Assembly (NCBI RefSeq): GCF_002288925.2
Contig: NW_022098004.1
Span: 15,878,490 to 15,942,489, forward strand
DNA: 64,000 bases
From: Delphinapterus leucas
Lineage: Eukaryota; Chordata; Mammalia; Artiodactyla; Monodontidae
Direction of reading: 5' to 3'
Shown here: positions 47,100-59,799 of the stretch, in pieces
How the letters are laid out: each line of letters opens with the position of its first letter
How positions within the stretch are numbered: the first letter of the stretch is position 1
Position numbers and translations under genes: made by a program
The notes under the pieces: model-generated
Databases searched by the model: none
The model's input: the letters and a program-made list of their open reading frames with translations, nothing else
What the model was told of the DNA's origin: nothing

Positions 47100-47236
47100 G
47101 TAGGTAGACTTGTCTGAACTGAGGACGCTAATGCCCGGCTGGAGAGGGTAAGTAAGCTGCCCAAGGACACACAGCAAGTGAGTGGCCGAACCTGGCTTGA
47201 ACGTAAACATGATGACCTTAAACCACTTTTCTGCCG
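47100..47236 (-). mobile_element. MIR SINE fragment
   Basis: Plus-strand words GGGTAAGTAAGCTGCCCAAGGACACACAGCAAGTGAGTGGC, GAACCTGGCTTGAAC and CCTTAAACCACTTTTCTGCC are the reverse complement of the MIR 5' half. Confidence 0.8.
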
Positions 47237-47294
47237 CTAAGTATTGATGGTATGTGTATATGTATGTTCCTATATATGGTAATATATATGGTAA

Positions 47295-47320
47295 TACACA
47301 CACACACACACACACACACA
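47295..47320. repeat. (CA)n microsatellite
   Basis: About 26 bases of CA after an ATATATGGTAAT stretch. Confidence 0.93.
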
Positions 47321-48184
47321 AAGTAGAAGGAGCAAGTCTTGCATCACATAGTCCAAATTGTCTATAGAAAGCGACAGCCCTGCTAAAACAATAACCCATT
47401 TAAATATAGGGCATCCTAGTCAGGAATAGGCCCAGAGCTTCACCAGCCCTGGGCCCTGATGGAAAACAGGGTATTGTTTCCATCCAAACCTTGCACTGAA
47501 AGGCAGTCTGTCAGCTGGCAATGACCTCGTGAGACAACTTTGGGGAGAGCAAAGGGCCGAGAAGAGAAAGGCCTCATTCTCGCTGCAAACAGGAAAAGGA
47601 AAGAGAAAAAGGAAGCTCTGTCTCCACACAAGGTTTGCTGGGCTGGCTATGAACTGTTCCAGTACGTTCCATCAAATAGACGCCTTCATAGAATCAAGCC
47701 AAGCGCGAACAGCAGGTCTGGGACTCGCATTCCCCGGACGCGGGCAGGCCGGCTCACACATGCTCCCGCTCCCTCGCACCCTGGGAGCGCACTTATATGG
47801 GCCTCATGAGGCAAAGTAATAAACACTTTGTCTTCACCCTGCTATTTATGGGTTGCTTGGGGCACCCTTACCCGGACAGTTGGCTCCCGCAGACCCCGCA
47901 TTTAATAAGGGACGGCAGTAAATGCAAAAGGCTCTGTGTGACCCCAGCTCCTGTTTTCCTGACCACCCGTGCTGACTGCACAGAAAGGACAATCTGCATC
48001 CATCCACCTATCCTCCAGGCTCCCCTCCTTGAGGCTAAATCCATTCCCATTCTTCCTGCCTTCGAGACATTTCACTAAGACATCTCTCTAAGATATCTGT
48101 TTCTATTTTACCACTGCCAGGGATTCTTTCATTCTTCAGTGATGGAACAACCATCTTGGAAAACAAGAGCAGCTCCAAAACCTG

Positions 48185-48440
48185 TAAGCCACCACCATCG
48201 CCTCCCGCGGGGGGCCGGGGTCGGGGCGGGGGCGGGGGTTGTCTCCGGACGGCCTCGCACGCGCGGAGTGAAGGAGCCAATTTGTCCTACCTGTGGCTGA
48301 CCTCCAGGTGCACTTAGAAGCCTTGTGCTTCCCCTGCGCACATGGTGTCGGGGCTGGTTGCAAAGGGGCGGGAGGCCCGCGTGAAAGCAAGAAGCGCGTC
48401 CGGGCCGACAGGCTGTGTGAAGGCTGCGGAGGAAGACGGT
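48185..48440. promoter_or_regulatory. Small CpG-rich patch
   Basis: GC-boxes (GGGGCGGGGGCGGGGG) and CpG-dense sequence (GGACGGCCTCGCACGCGCGG) stand out in an AT-rich neighbourhood. On the minus strand GCCACAG|GTAGGA at about 48,290 is a moderate donor. It may be a minor promoter or an orphan CpG patch. Confidence 0.4.
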
Positions 48441-49299
48441 CGAAGTGTCCCTCGGATGCAGGGCCAAGGCCCGTCACTTTGGGGGCCTCTTTCACTCCGC
48501 TCTTTTGCGGGTTTCAGGGCTCTCAAGGCTGATGGGTCCTGCATGAAGAGAGTCACGGCTGCATCCTGTCCGCCCGTGGGCCGTCACACAAGCCCCGAAC
48601 CCGGCCGCCTCTCGGCCTTGTCTTCATCTTGGGCTAAACCCTTTGTATCCTGAAAACACACAAGACAGAGAAGGATGCGTTAACTCGCCTTCTCCCCACA
48701 GAACACAGTTCACCATTGCAGCACTGATTAAATACAGGACATTATCTCACCATAATGCCCTCCTGGCGGCGTTCCCAGGAAAATTCTAACTAATCATAAA
48801 AATAGAAAGAAAAACGCAACCTAAATTCCATTCCTCCTCTTAAATGAGTGATGTGTTCATTTTTATTTATTTTTCTGGAAGCGAGGCGGGAAAAGAAAAT
48901 GAATTTTAGGGCTTAGGAAAACAAGCTACTAATAGTACTAAGTAGAGCAGGGCAGTGGTGCAGACAGTGTGGGGATGTAGCCGGCAGGGCATGGGCGAGT
49001 CCCGGCCCTACCCCTGGCTGTAAACTGCGAGTTTTAAACTGGAGCACCTGGCAGGGCAAAGCCAGGATGGGGCGAGGAAGTCGGGTGGTAGTGAGGCCAT
49101 GTGTAGACACATACGCACACACAGACTCACACGCCCACACAAGCTAGGCGCTCCATAGCATTTTTAAGGCCCTGGCAGGCAAACGCGCTGCCGATACTCC
49201 TTTTACGCAGGGCCTGCATGCTTCTCTAGCATCATCCTTTCTGGACACTCTGGCACGGTTTAGCTATTCCCTGACTGGAAGAGTTTTTCCTGCAGGTTC

Positions 49300-49575
49300 T
49301 GCTAGCTAATTTCTACTCACCCTTTAGAGATCAGAGCAAATGGTATTTCCTTCAGGAAGCCTTCTCCAAAAACCTCTACCCTGACTCCAGTCCAGGTGCT
49401 GGAGCTCTAAGCCTGCCCTTTCTGGCAGTCACGTGGCCGTAATTAAGGCACTAATTGCATAGCAGGTTGTTTAAGGGCTCTCCCCTCCCTTAGATCTAAG
49501 AACGTGTTGGTCTCATTAACCATTTTGCACGTGCCTGCCTGGTAGGCAGTAGTTGTTCAATAAATGCCCATGTTG
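49300..49575 (+). mobile_element. L2 3' end
   Basis: CACCCTTTAGAGATCAGAGCAAATGGTATTTCCTTCAGGAAGCCTTCTCC, followed by GCCTGCCTGGTAGGCAGTAGTTGTTCAATAAATGCCC and GATGAGTG, matches the L2 3' end. Confidence 0.85.
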
Positions 49576-49934
49576 GATGAGTGCTGATGGGTTGGCCCAG
49601 CCTGTGAATGGTCCCCTGTGTCACTGGCAGGTCCCAAGTTAAGCAGCAACAAGCAGATGCGGAACCAGATCACGGTTTGCAACACTAAGTACCCTGCCTC
49701 TCCCAAGTAATTTCTGCTCTTTCCCGCTGGGAAGACTTCATGGGAGAGTTCAAAATCCTGAAAACCAGCTTCGGAGATGCTTCTCATCTGCCCTGAGTGA
49801 AAAGAAAATAAAGGACCCCCACCCCCACCCCTCCTGCCTCTACCTGCCCCCGCTCCTGGCATTAGAATCCCAAAGCTGCCATTCCCCATCATGGCTACTG
49901 CTGCAGTAATGGGCACTGCTACTTGATGGCAAAG

Positions 49935-50500
49935 TTCTAGCCGGGCTAATTAAGCATACAGAGCTAATAACCTTCCATTTTGGGACCGGTATTATTCATA
50001 ATTTAATGTATTGCTGCTGAAACATTAACCTTTCGACAACTGGCATGCTGCCCACAGCAGCCCAAGTGCTGACCATCTTTCAGTAAAATGAGTATTATTG
50101 TTAAAACAGGTATAAATCATTCATGCCTGCCGCTTTTGTGTCAGACCCTACGTGAAAATAAGCAGTAAGCTGGGTAATTTATTTACCTTTTGGTGATTAT
50201 TTTTTATGATTTTATGATCATATTCAATGATTCATAAACATTGGCCCGGTGCCATTTTGTAATCATTTCACATTTTAAATATTGTGTGGCTGTTCTGCTT
50301 TTCATCTTTAAAAATTTCAGGATTGATACCAGGCAACTTAATCCAGGCACAAATGCAATTTCATTTGAAAGAAATAGGGTGGGGAGGGGGGAGAGGGAAG
50401 AGTCCCAGCCCCATTCATTTGAACAAAACCATTTTCAACAGAGCTGATTGGAGCTTGCCCTTGCTACAGCGTTGCACTTACTGTAGCAAACTTTCTTTGA
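49935..50500. promoter_or_regulatory. Candidate conserved non-coding enhancer
   Basis: A 500-base AT-rich but complex block with no repeat family. It is dense in GCTAATTAAGC, TATTCATAATTTAATG, GTAATTTATTTACC, TTTTATGATTTTATGATC, CAATTTCATTTG and GATTGATAC words. Near its right end is a perfect 9-bp stem hairpin, TTGCTACAG (50,461-50,469) and CTGTAGCAA (50,481-50,489). Homeodomain and POU-like words at this density are typical of deeply conserved developmental enhancers. Conservation is not measured here. Confidence 0.4.
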
Positions 50501-51399
50501 AGTTTAACACACAGAGGGTGCCTTGAAATCTGGATAAAAGCACAGGAAAACAGTTAACAAGCTTCTGGTTGGAAAGATGATGGGGAGGACCTCAAGGGTG
50601 GAGGGAAGCCTGGAAACTCTGGCCTCGGGCCAAGAAGGTTGGAAGCCACAAGCCTGCCTGCCAGCACCTGGTTGGAGAATGCGATTACATCCCCCGGGAT
50701 CTGGAAACTTGACTGCCCGCCCGCTCCCGCTGCCCGTGCTGTGTTTGGGCTCCCGGAACGGTTCCAGAAATTAGCCTTTTCTCCTTCTGGCAACAAGTAG
50801 GAACTGGAGGCTGAGAGGCAGGCAGGTCTTTCATGGCCCGAGAGCTCAGGAGTCCTCCCCACCTTCCACAGGCCGTCTCCCGGGAGCGCTTCGTGGTTCT
50901 TCGACCAGTGAAAACACAGAATTCCCAGTATGTAGGAGCTGAGGCCGATGTTCTGATGGTGGGAAGGAAGTGGGGCCAGGAGCAGGCAGAGAGTGTGACA
51001 TTGTGTTAGCACTGTTCCTCCAGGACGTCCAGGAGCAAGCTGGCTTCTGGAGCCTCATCTCACGCCAGGCGTGTTGGCACAGAGAAGCGCGCAGCCAGAC
51101 GCCGTCGCCCCAAACGTGGGAGATGAGGTCTGGAAAGGCGGCCACGGGTATGTGCTGTAAACAAATACCCACGTCCACCGGGAAGCCCAGGCAAGAGCAA
51201 GATAAGAGAAGTGTTTCTTTCTGGGACAGTTTGAATCGTGTAGCTCTGAGATGGCTGCTTACTGTGTTTTCTTCCTTTAGTCTGCTTGATTTCCCGTGTA
51301 CAGCTTTCATGGTTTTTTTTTAAAAAATTGACTGTCTGGTTTTAGATTTTACCTGTAGATATATATACCTATATCTCCACAATAAAAAAATTAAATAAT

Positions 51400-51606
51400 T
51401 ATATATTAATTAAATAATTTTTTAAAATGCTGCTAGCTATCCTAATGTCAGGAGGTTGTAAGCATTAGAACCATAGGGGGCCCCATGACCATCTGAAGCG
51501 GGGCTTATTGCTTCCCTCCGTCTGTACTTAGAAGTTGAGAACACAACCCTCAACCTCCTGACGTTAGGAAAGCAGCTTTTTAATAATATATATTAATTAA
51601 ATAATT
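51400..51606. mobile_element. Unclassified stem-loop insertion with 20-bp direct repeats
   Basis: A perfect 20-base direct repeat (51,400-51,419 and 51,587-51,606; TATATATTAATTAAATAATT) flanks a 167-base segment. Inside, an arm at 51,429-51,460 (GCTGCTAGCTATCCTAATGTC...) pairs with an arm at 51,549-51,577 at nearly every base, apart from a few extra bases and one or two mismatches. The loop is GC-richer and unique. On the minus strand the segment ends in TTTTAAAAA, like a short tail. It resembles a retroposed hairpin RNA or a small palindromic transposon, and I do not know the family. It sits at the AT-rich 3' end of an antisense L1. Confidence 0.5.
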
Positions 51607-51619
51607 ATATATGTAATTA

Positions 51620-52135
51620 TTTAATTTCTCATTGTGGTAAAATATATATAGCATAAATTTTGCCATTGTATGTGTTTTTAGTGCACAATCCAGTGGTGTG
51701 AATCACTGGTTTACATTCAAAATGGTGCATGTCTCTCACCAGTAACTATTTCCAAAATTTCTCATCACCCCCAAAAGAGACTCTGTACCCATTAAGCATC
51801 AACTCCCCACTCCCTCCTGCCCTCAGCCCTTGGAAACCTCGAATCTACTTTCTGTCTCTATGAGTTGCTTATTCTGGATATTTCATATAGATAGAATCAC
51901 ACAATATTTGTCCTTTTGTGTCTGGTTTATTTCACTGAGCATAATGCTTCCAAGGTTCATCTATGTTGTGGAATGTATGGGAACTTCATTCCTTTTTATG
52001 GCTGAATAATATTCCCCTGTATGGATATACCACATTTTGTTTATCCATTCATCTGTTCATGGCCATTTGGGTTGTTTCTAGCTTTTGTCTATGAGCGTTG
52101 TTTCTGGCTTTTGGCTGTGAACTGGTCTATAACAA
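51620..52135 (-). mobile_element. Ancient L1M 3' region (antisense)
   Basis: GTGGTAAAATATATATAGCATAAATTTTGCCATTG, GACTCTGTACCCATTAAGCATCAACTCCCC, TACTTTCTGTCTCTATGAG, and TGGCTGAATAATATTCCCCTGTATGGATATACCACATTTTG are the reverse complement of the L1 ORF2 end and 3' UTR. Old copy with many changes. Confidence 0.88.
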
Positions 52136-52139
52136 ACTG

Positions 52140-54220
52140 AGTCCCTAGTATACAGGTACTAATCTATTTTTTCATTAAAGGTCATTGCCCATTATACACA
52201 CTGATCTACCTTCATCTTGAATGCTCTGTTTGTTAGCTTGGCAGAGCTGGCCTGGGCACACATGGCAAAGCCATTCATGCCTGGTAATTACTCTCCAGCC
52301 ATCCTGTCAGCACTGCCACCTAAGAGCACTTCTTGTAGTCACCTTCTGGCCTCACTGAGCCTGGTGCCAGTTGTGAATTCTGCACCAGTAGGTTCCAGTC
52401 TCTATATTGGACTTGATAAAACACACTGCTTCTCAAGTATGATGAAGAACAAATTAAGAAACAGAATAATCTGGCATGAGCGAAATTCCCTTTCAATCAT
52501 GTCAGCCAGAGCAGATGTTGTCATGAAATTTGATGTTATGGATTTACTTCCTAATATAAAGTCTAAGAGGGAAAACAGCATAAGAGCTGAAATGTGAATT
52601 GGACATGTCTACAGAGTGTGAATTGGATTCAAGACAAAATATTGTGAATGGTTAATAGGGTCAGTCTAAGTATACTTGCTGAAATAATCTCTTGGATATG
52701 CAAATATTCTGAGAACTACACTGTCAAATATCTATTGTATCCTCTTATCTATGTGTTCACAGAACTGCTACATGTTATAACAAACGAAAAATGTGAATTT
52801 AAAAAATAATGTCACCCTAAAATAATACTTTACTTTGAATAGTAATTTTTGTTGTCAGGGTTTTTTTTTTAACTTTTGTCACACACCAGCCAGCCAGGTT
52901 CTTAAAACAGCATTATTTGGAAATAATAAGAGGTGAACTTTGTGCATCCTGTTCCCAGCAGATACAGAAGTGGGGTTGGGGGTAGGCAGGGAGTGGGAAC
53001 AGGTCACACGCTCAACTTGATCTGGGTCCCTCAGTCTGCCGTTAGCATCTGCCATGCCTTGGTATTATTGCAATGGACCTTTTCCTTCTACTATCTGGGG
53101 TCCCTTCAGTGGAATACCTTTTCCTGGGAACACTGTCTTGAGGACTTGAGATGTTAGCTACATGTTCACCATCTCACTATAATAACCAGCCAATTACACC
53201 TGAGGATGGGGGCAAGGAGAGTTAGGACGAAGGACACTTGGAGAGAAGCCTTCGGTTTCACTGTTGGTAATTTCCAGGATTTCACCATCAAACTGCTCAC
53301 TAAAACCCTTAGCGAGTAACCAAACTGTGAGCTTCATTTAGTTTCTTTCCCTCTCCTTTTCCTAATTTCTGCGAGTTGGGCTGGTGAGCAGGAAGAAAAA
53401 ATTAAAAACTGGTCAGCAGATGGATGGCCCTCACCCCCACCCCCCACTCATGTCCTACAGAAGTTCCCTCCCCCGTCCCCTCTTCTCCCTCCCCCACCAG
53501 TTTGCAGACACTTACTCATCCATGTTTCCCCAGCACTTTGAACTTCCCTCTGTGATAGCACTTCTCATGTTGCATGACAGTTCATGCAACATGAGGGGCG
53601 GGGATTAGGTCTCATAACTCCTTCTGTCCCAATCACAGTGCTTGGAAAATTCTAAGAGCTTGATGAACATTTTCTGGGTTTGATGAAATAACAACTTTTG
53701 TTTACAGAGTTTTTTGTTTTTTTTTACATAAGATCATCTTCCTGGATCTGAGGACCAAACTAGGGTTGTTCTGGTGGATACTGTGAGAAAGACATAGAAA
53801 CCAAGACCAGGAGTTTAGTGATTTGGCTAAAGTCCCAAGGTAACTGGGGGGTCTCCTGATGCCTCTTGTCAAACCCCTTGTCTCATGGCTTCTCATGGAG
53901 TATTTGGTGATGTGAACTCAAAGGAAGAAATGGCCAAGTCTCTTTGGGACAAAGTCAATTGATAGGGGAGATTATGAAAGACATCTGTCTCCACCTGGAG
54001 CATTAGGTGGGTCTCCAGAGGACAGCCACTGAAACTATTTCCAAAATAATGGGGCAAAATGATGTGTTTAGTTTCCACACCTTGGAATTAGGTACTACCT
54101 ATGGATTTAAATGTGACCATTTGGGCAAATCTCTCAGTGAAGTGCTGAGGACATTTTCTTTTTGAGGGACTCCGGAAAAATGCTCACCAATTAAGGCAGG
54201 CTGACTTACAGTTCATAGAC
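52140..54220. other. Sequence without recognised gene or repeat
   Basis: No gene was recognised. Open frames up to 126 codons have no domain and no typical codon pattern. Confidence 0.35.
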
Positions 54221-54221
54221 T

Positions 54222-54725
54222 TAGCTATATAGACAATGGAATATTACTCAGCCATAAAAAGGAACAAAATTGGGTCATTCGTAGAGATGTGGATGGACCT
54301 GGAGTCTGTCATACAGAGTGAAGTAAACCAGAAAGAGAAAAACAAATATCATATATTAATGCATATATGTAGAATCTAGAAAAATGGTACAGATGAACCT
54401 ATTTGCAGGGCAGGAATAGAGATGTAGATGGAGAAGACGGACCTGTGGACACAGGAGGGGGGAAGGGGAGGGTGGGACAAATTGGAAGATTAGAATGGAC
54501 ATATATACACTACCATGTGTAAAATAGACAGCTAGTGGGAACAAGCTATAAAGCACAGGAAGCTCAGCTCGGTGCTCTGTGACGACCTAGATGGGTGGGA
54601 TCGGGGCAGGGGGAGGGAGGTCCAAGAGGGAGGGCATATAGGTATACATATAGCTGAGTCACTGCATGTACAGCAGAAACTAACACAACATTGTAAAGCA
54701 GTTATACTCCAATAAAAAAAAATTA
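54222..54725 (+). mobile_element. 5'-truncated L1 (3' end)
   Basis: Begins in ORF2 near ATAGACAATGGAATATTACTCAGCCATAAAAAGGAAC and runs through GTGGATGGACCTGGAGTC, AAGTAAACCAGAAAGAG and the 3' UTR CAGCAGAAACTAACACAACATTGTAAAGC to ACTCCAATAAAAAAAA. A G-rich insertion (CAGGAGGGGGGAAGGGG) lies in the UTR. Its 3' UTR differs from the copies at 42.9 and 44.8 kb, so it is another L1 subfamily. Confidence 0.88.
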
Positions 54726-54829
54726 ATGGGAACAAACAGAGCATCCAGAGAACAACTGCTTCTGGGCCGCAGCTGACTTGAGGTGTTGACCTGCTCTGCA
54801 CTCTCTCCACCTGGCTAAGTCCCAGTCAA

Positions 54830-55035
54830 CTTTCAACACATAGCTCAAGTCTCACTGACTTTAGGAAGCCTCCCTTGGCCATCCCTTCAACCCTGCCCTC
54901 TGCCCCCCAGTGTGCTCCCACAGTGTTTCACGTTCATTTCCAACATTACACTGTGGAGTTTGTCCCTCACTTGACTGTGTGCTCCCTGAAGGCAGGGGCC
55001 TGTCCAATATGTCTGTCACTGGGCCATTCTGAGAG
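54830..55035 (+). mobile_element. L2 3' end
   Basis: CAACTTTCAACACATAGCTCAAGTCTCACTGACTTTAGGAAGCCTCCC...GTGTGCTCCCTGAAGGCAGGGGCC matches L2. Confidence 0.8.
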
Positions 55036-55293
55036 CACGTGAGATGATGTAAGTGTCCTGCAGAGGGACCGTGACCACCAGATATCAGCTTACAATACCC
55101 AGCCATTCATTGTGCTTGGTGACACAAATTCTTCCATAAATACATCGTCGGCCACTGTTTTTTTTTTTGTTAACAATTTCTGTTTGCTAATTCTACAAAA
55201 CAACAACAAAAAAAACAAACAAAAACATTTCCCTGGTCTTCTAGGTCAAAATGTGTTCTCGTGGCCTTCAAGACCTTTAAGATTGAGATTTCT

Positions 55294-55504
55294 GGGGCTT
55301 CCCTGGTGGTGCAGTGGTTGAGGGTCCGCCGGCCGATGCAGGGGACACGGGTTCGTGCCCCGGTCCGGGAAGATCCCACGTGCCGCGGAGCGGCTGGGCC
55401 CGTGAGCCATGGCCGCTGGGCCTGCATGTCTGGAGTCTGTGCTCCACAACGGAAGAGGCCACAACAGTGAGAGGCCCGTGTACCGCAAAAAAAAAAAAAA
55501 AATA
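55294..55504 (+). mobile_element. CHR-type SINE, short form
   Basis: Starts GGGGCTTCCCTGGTGGTGCAGTGG and carries a B-box-like GGGTTCGTGCCC, the sequence GTGAGCCATGGCCGCTGGGCC, and the end GTGTACCGC followed by an A-run. The target-site duplication ATTGAGATTTCT is perfect (55,282-55,293 and 55,505-55,516). The head derives from a tRNA. This is a young-looking copy. Confidence 0.95.
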
Positions 55505-55539
55505 ATTGAGATTTCTTTGGATTCAGTCTACCCGCTGAC

Positions 55540-55860
55540 TCCTCATCTCTCTCACTTCACCATGTACATGCTGACCTACCATCTCCAACCTCTGTGCTTT
55601 TGCACACACAGTCTCCTCTGCCTAGAACACCAGCCCCAGAACCAGGAGAATCCCCTCCATCATCCAAAACCCAGATCACATGGCCCTCTGAAGTCTCCCC
55701 AGACTCCTTTCCCCAGGTCATGTTAGGCTTTTCTCCTCTTGGTTCCCTGGGCTTCTGCTACTGCCTGACCTTTCTCATCATGCTCTGATTATTTGTTTCC
55801 TTTAATTAGAGTGCAAGCTCTCTAAGGGCAAGGATCTTGTTCTTTTTTCCCGCACGCTGT
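55540..55860 (+). mobile_element. L2 3' end
   Basis: CTGTGCTTTTGCACACACAGTCTCCTCTGCCTAGAACACC, GCTCTGATTATTTGTTTCC, and AGAGTGCAAGCTCTCTAAGGGCAAGGATCTTGTTC follow the L2 order. The tail region is the target of the next SINE. Confidence 0.8.
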
Positions 55861-55886
55861 GCCAGGGGCTAGGTGGCTGGATGAAT

Positions 55887-56263
55887 TTTTTTTTAATTAA
55901 TTAATTTATTATTTTTTAAAATTTATTTATTATTTATTTTTTGGCTGCGTTGGGGCTTCGTTGCTGTGCACAGGCTTTCTCTAGTTGCGGTGAGCGGGGG
56001 TTACTCTTTGTTGCGGTGCGCGGGCTTCTCATTGCGGTGGCTTCTCTTGTTGCAGAGCACGGGCTCTAGGCATGCAGGCTTCAGTAGTTGTGGCACACGG
56101 GCTTCAGTAGTTGTGGCTTGCAGGCCCTAGAGCGCAGGCTCAGTAGTTGTGGCGCACGGGCTTAGTTGCTCCGTGGCACATGGGATCTTCCCAGACCAGG
56201 GCTCAAACCCGTGTCCCCTGCATTGACAGGCGGGTTCTTAACCGCTGCGGAACCAGGGAAGCT
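55887..56263 (-). mobile_element. CHR-type SINE, long form (antisense)
   Basis: Reverse complement reads GCTTCCCTGGTTCCGCAGCGGTTAAG, then a B-box-like GGGTTTGAGCCC, several CACAACTACTGAA repeats, and a TAAATAAAT-rich tail. The perfect duplication CTGGATGAAT lies at 55,877-55,886 and 56,264-56,273. The tail holds an expanded (TTAA/TTTA)n segment. Confidence 0.95.
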
Positions 56264-56435
56264 CTGGATGAATGTCTGTGAAAGAAGAATCTGTATAATT
56301 TTCCGTTTAATGAAGTTGAAGTTCTTTACCAGCTCTGAGAAGACTTTAAATGTACACTGGTTTTTGTACGGTGTCAGCTTTTGGTTTCCAGGACTTTTGT
56401 TCTAACAAAAGGAGAATGAGAACCCAGGAATAAGC

Positions 56436-56660
56436 AAGTTGCAAATGTACAAACTTTCCTTCTCTAAGGGCCATAAAAGGTTGAGCACTGAGACAGCTGC
56501 CATCCTGCTGTCCAATTTCACCCTGTTTATTGTAGTCTTGGGCCTAATCAAGATGGCCGATGTGACATTTGCAACTAGTTTTATGCAAGATGCAAAATCT
56601 TGTGCAACAATAACCAGAAAAACTGTTGCAATTCTATGCAAATTGGAAAAAACTGGGGGC
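56436..56660. other. TGCA-rich segment of unknown origin
   Basis: Across about 220 bases the words TGCAA and TTGCA occur about eight times (GTTGCAAATG, TTTGCAACTAG, ATGCAAGATGCAAAATC, GTGCAACAA, GTTGCAATTC, ATGCAAATTGG). The perfect octamer ATGCAAAT lies at 56,636-56,643. It is not a recognised repeat family. It could be a POU-factor cluster or part of an unrecognised old LTR. Confidence 0.35.
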
Positions 56661-57261
56661 TGGTTTGGCCTTTGCAGATGTGACTTCATTTCTTTGTCTC
56701 CATCATTCATCACAGAGGCCCTGCTTTGGAAACTTTAAGTAATTAAAGCATCTATCAACTATCCATCGACAGCGATGGCGATGTGCCTGTGTGTAGTCAG
56801 TCGGTTCCGTTCCAAGGGTGTTCTCATGTGATAATTATGTAACAACACACTTTGTCACTATGTGGGTAATGAGAAATGGTCATGACACTGTTATCTTATC
56901 AGGCATTATTAAGTTTTGCTAATGGATGAGACTTTCTGTCTCACTTTAGTTCTATCTAACTTTCTATCTCACTGATTGGCCAGTAGAGTCACTTGCAACA
57001 CCAAAAAGCAAGTGTGTAAATATATATTTTTAAATTAATTACCACTTAGTTTTATTTATTTATATCCAGCCTTACAAAGAAAGAAAAAGGATTTAAGGAA
57101 GCTTCGAAGACACAGAGAGGTCCACGTTACAAGCGGGTGTCTAAATGGAAGCCCTTTAGGCAACCAACAGACGCTGTCACGACTACATACTATGAGATAT
57201 CACTTTACTGACACATTTGTCTTTCCTGACTCACCCAACAAGGGTGGTAATTCCCGCCTCT

Positions 57262-57425
57262 GTAGCAGCCCTGTGCCCTGAATAAACCTATCCCGTAGTG
57301 TAGCTCCTATCACATTGCAAGTCTTTATACCCATGTCCGTGAGCGTCTTGGGGGCAGGGCCCTGGCTTATTTACTTTTGTGCCTCATGTGCCTAGTACGG
57401 CTCTTCAGTTAAGCAAGCTGATTGA
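57262..57425 (+). mobile_element. L2 3' end fragment
   Basis: CTCCTATCACATTGCAAGTCTTTATACCCATGTCCGTGAGCGTCTTGGGGGCAGGGCCCTGG...GCCTCATGTGCCTAGTACGG corresponds to the L2 tail. Confidence 0.65.
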
Positions 57426-57989
57426 TGAGGATGTGAACTGTTGGGCAGACTCAGTTTTAGATGTGCCCTTTCCCCCCAGATTCCCTTTTCAGCCCATCCC
57501 TGAGCACACCCACCAGTACCCCTCTGGCTGCCCCTCCTACTTCCCCATCAATCTCTTCCCCATCAGGCCCTGTTCGCAAGGGGCACAGTCCTGCACTGAG
57601 TCTAGTCATCTCTGCTGTGGTTATAACAGGGTTAAAGTCGAGGTTTCTAATCGCTCCCATGAGGTCTTATTACCTGTTGATTAGGTCCTTTTGGGATCAG
57701 CATCAAACTGACAACAATAATAAACACTCCCTTCTTGGAACTCAGTAATGACCCTGCCTGCCCCACAGGCCTGGTGGCTGTGGGGAGGGGCACTGCGTGG
57801 GCCTGGAAATGGCAGGCCATGCTAGGGGGCATTTCCTGGAGATTTGGTGCAGGCGCAGAGGTGCAGCTAACAAGCTGACGGGCACCAGCTTGAGATTTTT
57901 GCCTGGCTGGAGGCACCTCTGTTGTTATAGCACAAGGTGCTCAGAAGACCCTCCACAGCCAGCCCAAGGACTTGAGTGATGGAGCTGGG

Positions 57990-58089
57990 TGGTTTTTCCA
58001 CAGGACTTGAGGAATTTCTGGAGAATGGCCCTGTAACTGTTTCATGTGTATTTCTCCAAACTTTTTTCTATGTGCATATAAATGTGAAT

Positions 58090-58123
<34 letters not shown>

Positions 58124-58232
58124 TTTTAGTGTTCTTATTATAAAAATGCAATCATACTAAACATTTTGTTTGGCAAATTGCTTTTTTGTTCACCCAACCA
58201 TCTCTCTTGGACACCTTTCCCTATCAGTGCTT
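57990..58232 (-). mobile_element. Ancient antisense L1M, left half
   Basis: GTTTCATGTGTATTTCTCC..., CATTTTGTTTGGCAAATTGC, CACCCAACCATCTC and GACACCTTTCCCTATCAGTGC are antisense L1 3' sequence with a GT repeat (58,091-58,121) inside. The element resumes after 59,490 with TTAATGTGATAAAGAAC..., so it was split by the younger L1. Confidence 0.65.
58091..58121. repeat. (GT)n microsatellite
   Basis: About 31 bases of GT within the old L1. Confidence 0.95.
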
Positions 58233-59490
<1,258 letters not shown>

Positions 59491-59790
59491 TAATGTGATA
59501 AAGAACATTATAATAATCCAGAATAAGAACAAAGCAAAATACATTTAACCATTCTCTTGTTGTTGAACATTTCAACCATCTCCAATTTCTCGGTATTACA
59601 AATAAAGCTACAATGACATCCTTATACATTTTCTCGTGTACTTGTGCAAGTGTATATTGTGAATGGTTGTGCCTATTTGCCCACCTAACAGTGATGTCTA
59701 AGTGTGTCCTTTCTGTGGCTCCTGGTTAGTATAATTTTACTTATTTGTGACAATTTAATTGTAATAAAATATATCTCAGTGATATTTTAA
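59491..59790 (-). mobile_element. Ancient antisense L1M, right half
   Basis: Continues the element broken at 58,232: CATTTAACCATTCTCTTGTTGTTGAACATTTCAACCATCTCCAATTTCTCGGTATTACAAATAAAGC, CATCCTTATACATTTTCTCGTGTAC. This is antisense L1 ORF2/3' UTR sequence. Confidence 0.75.
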
Positions 59791-59799
59791 TTTGATTTT

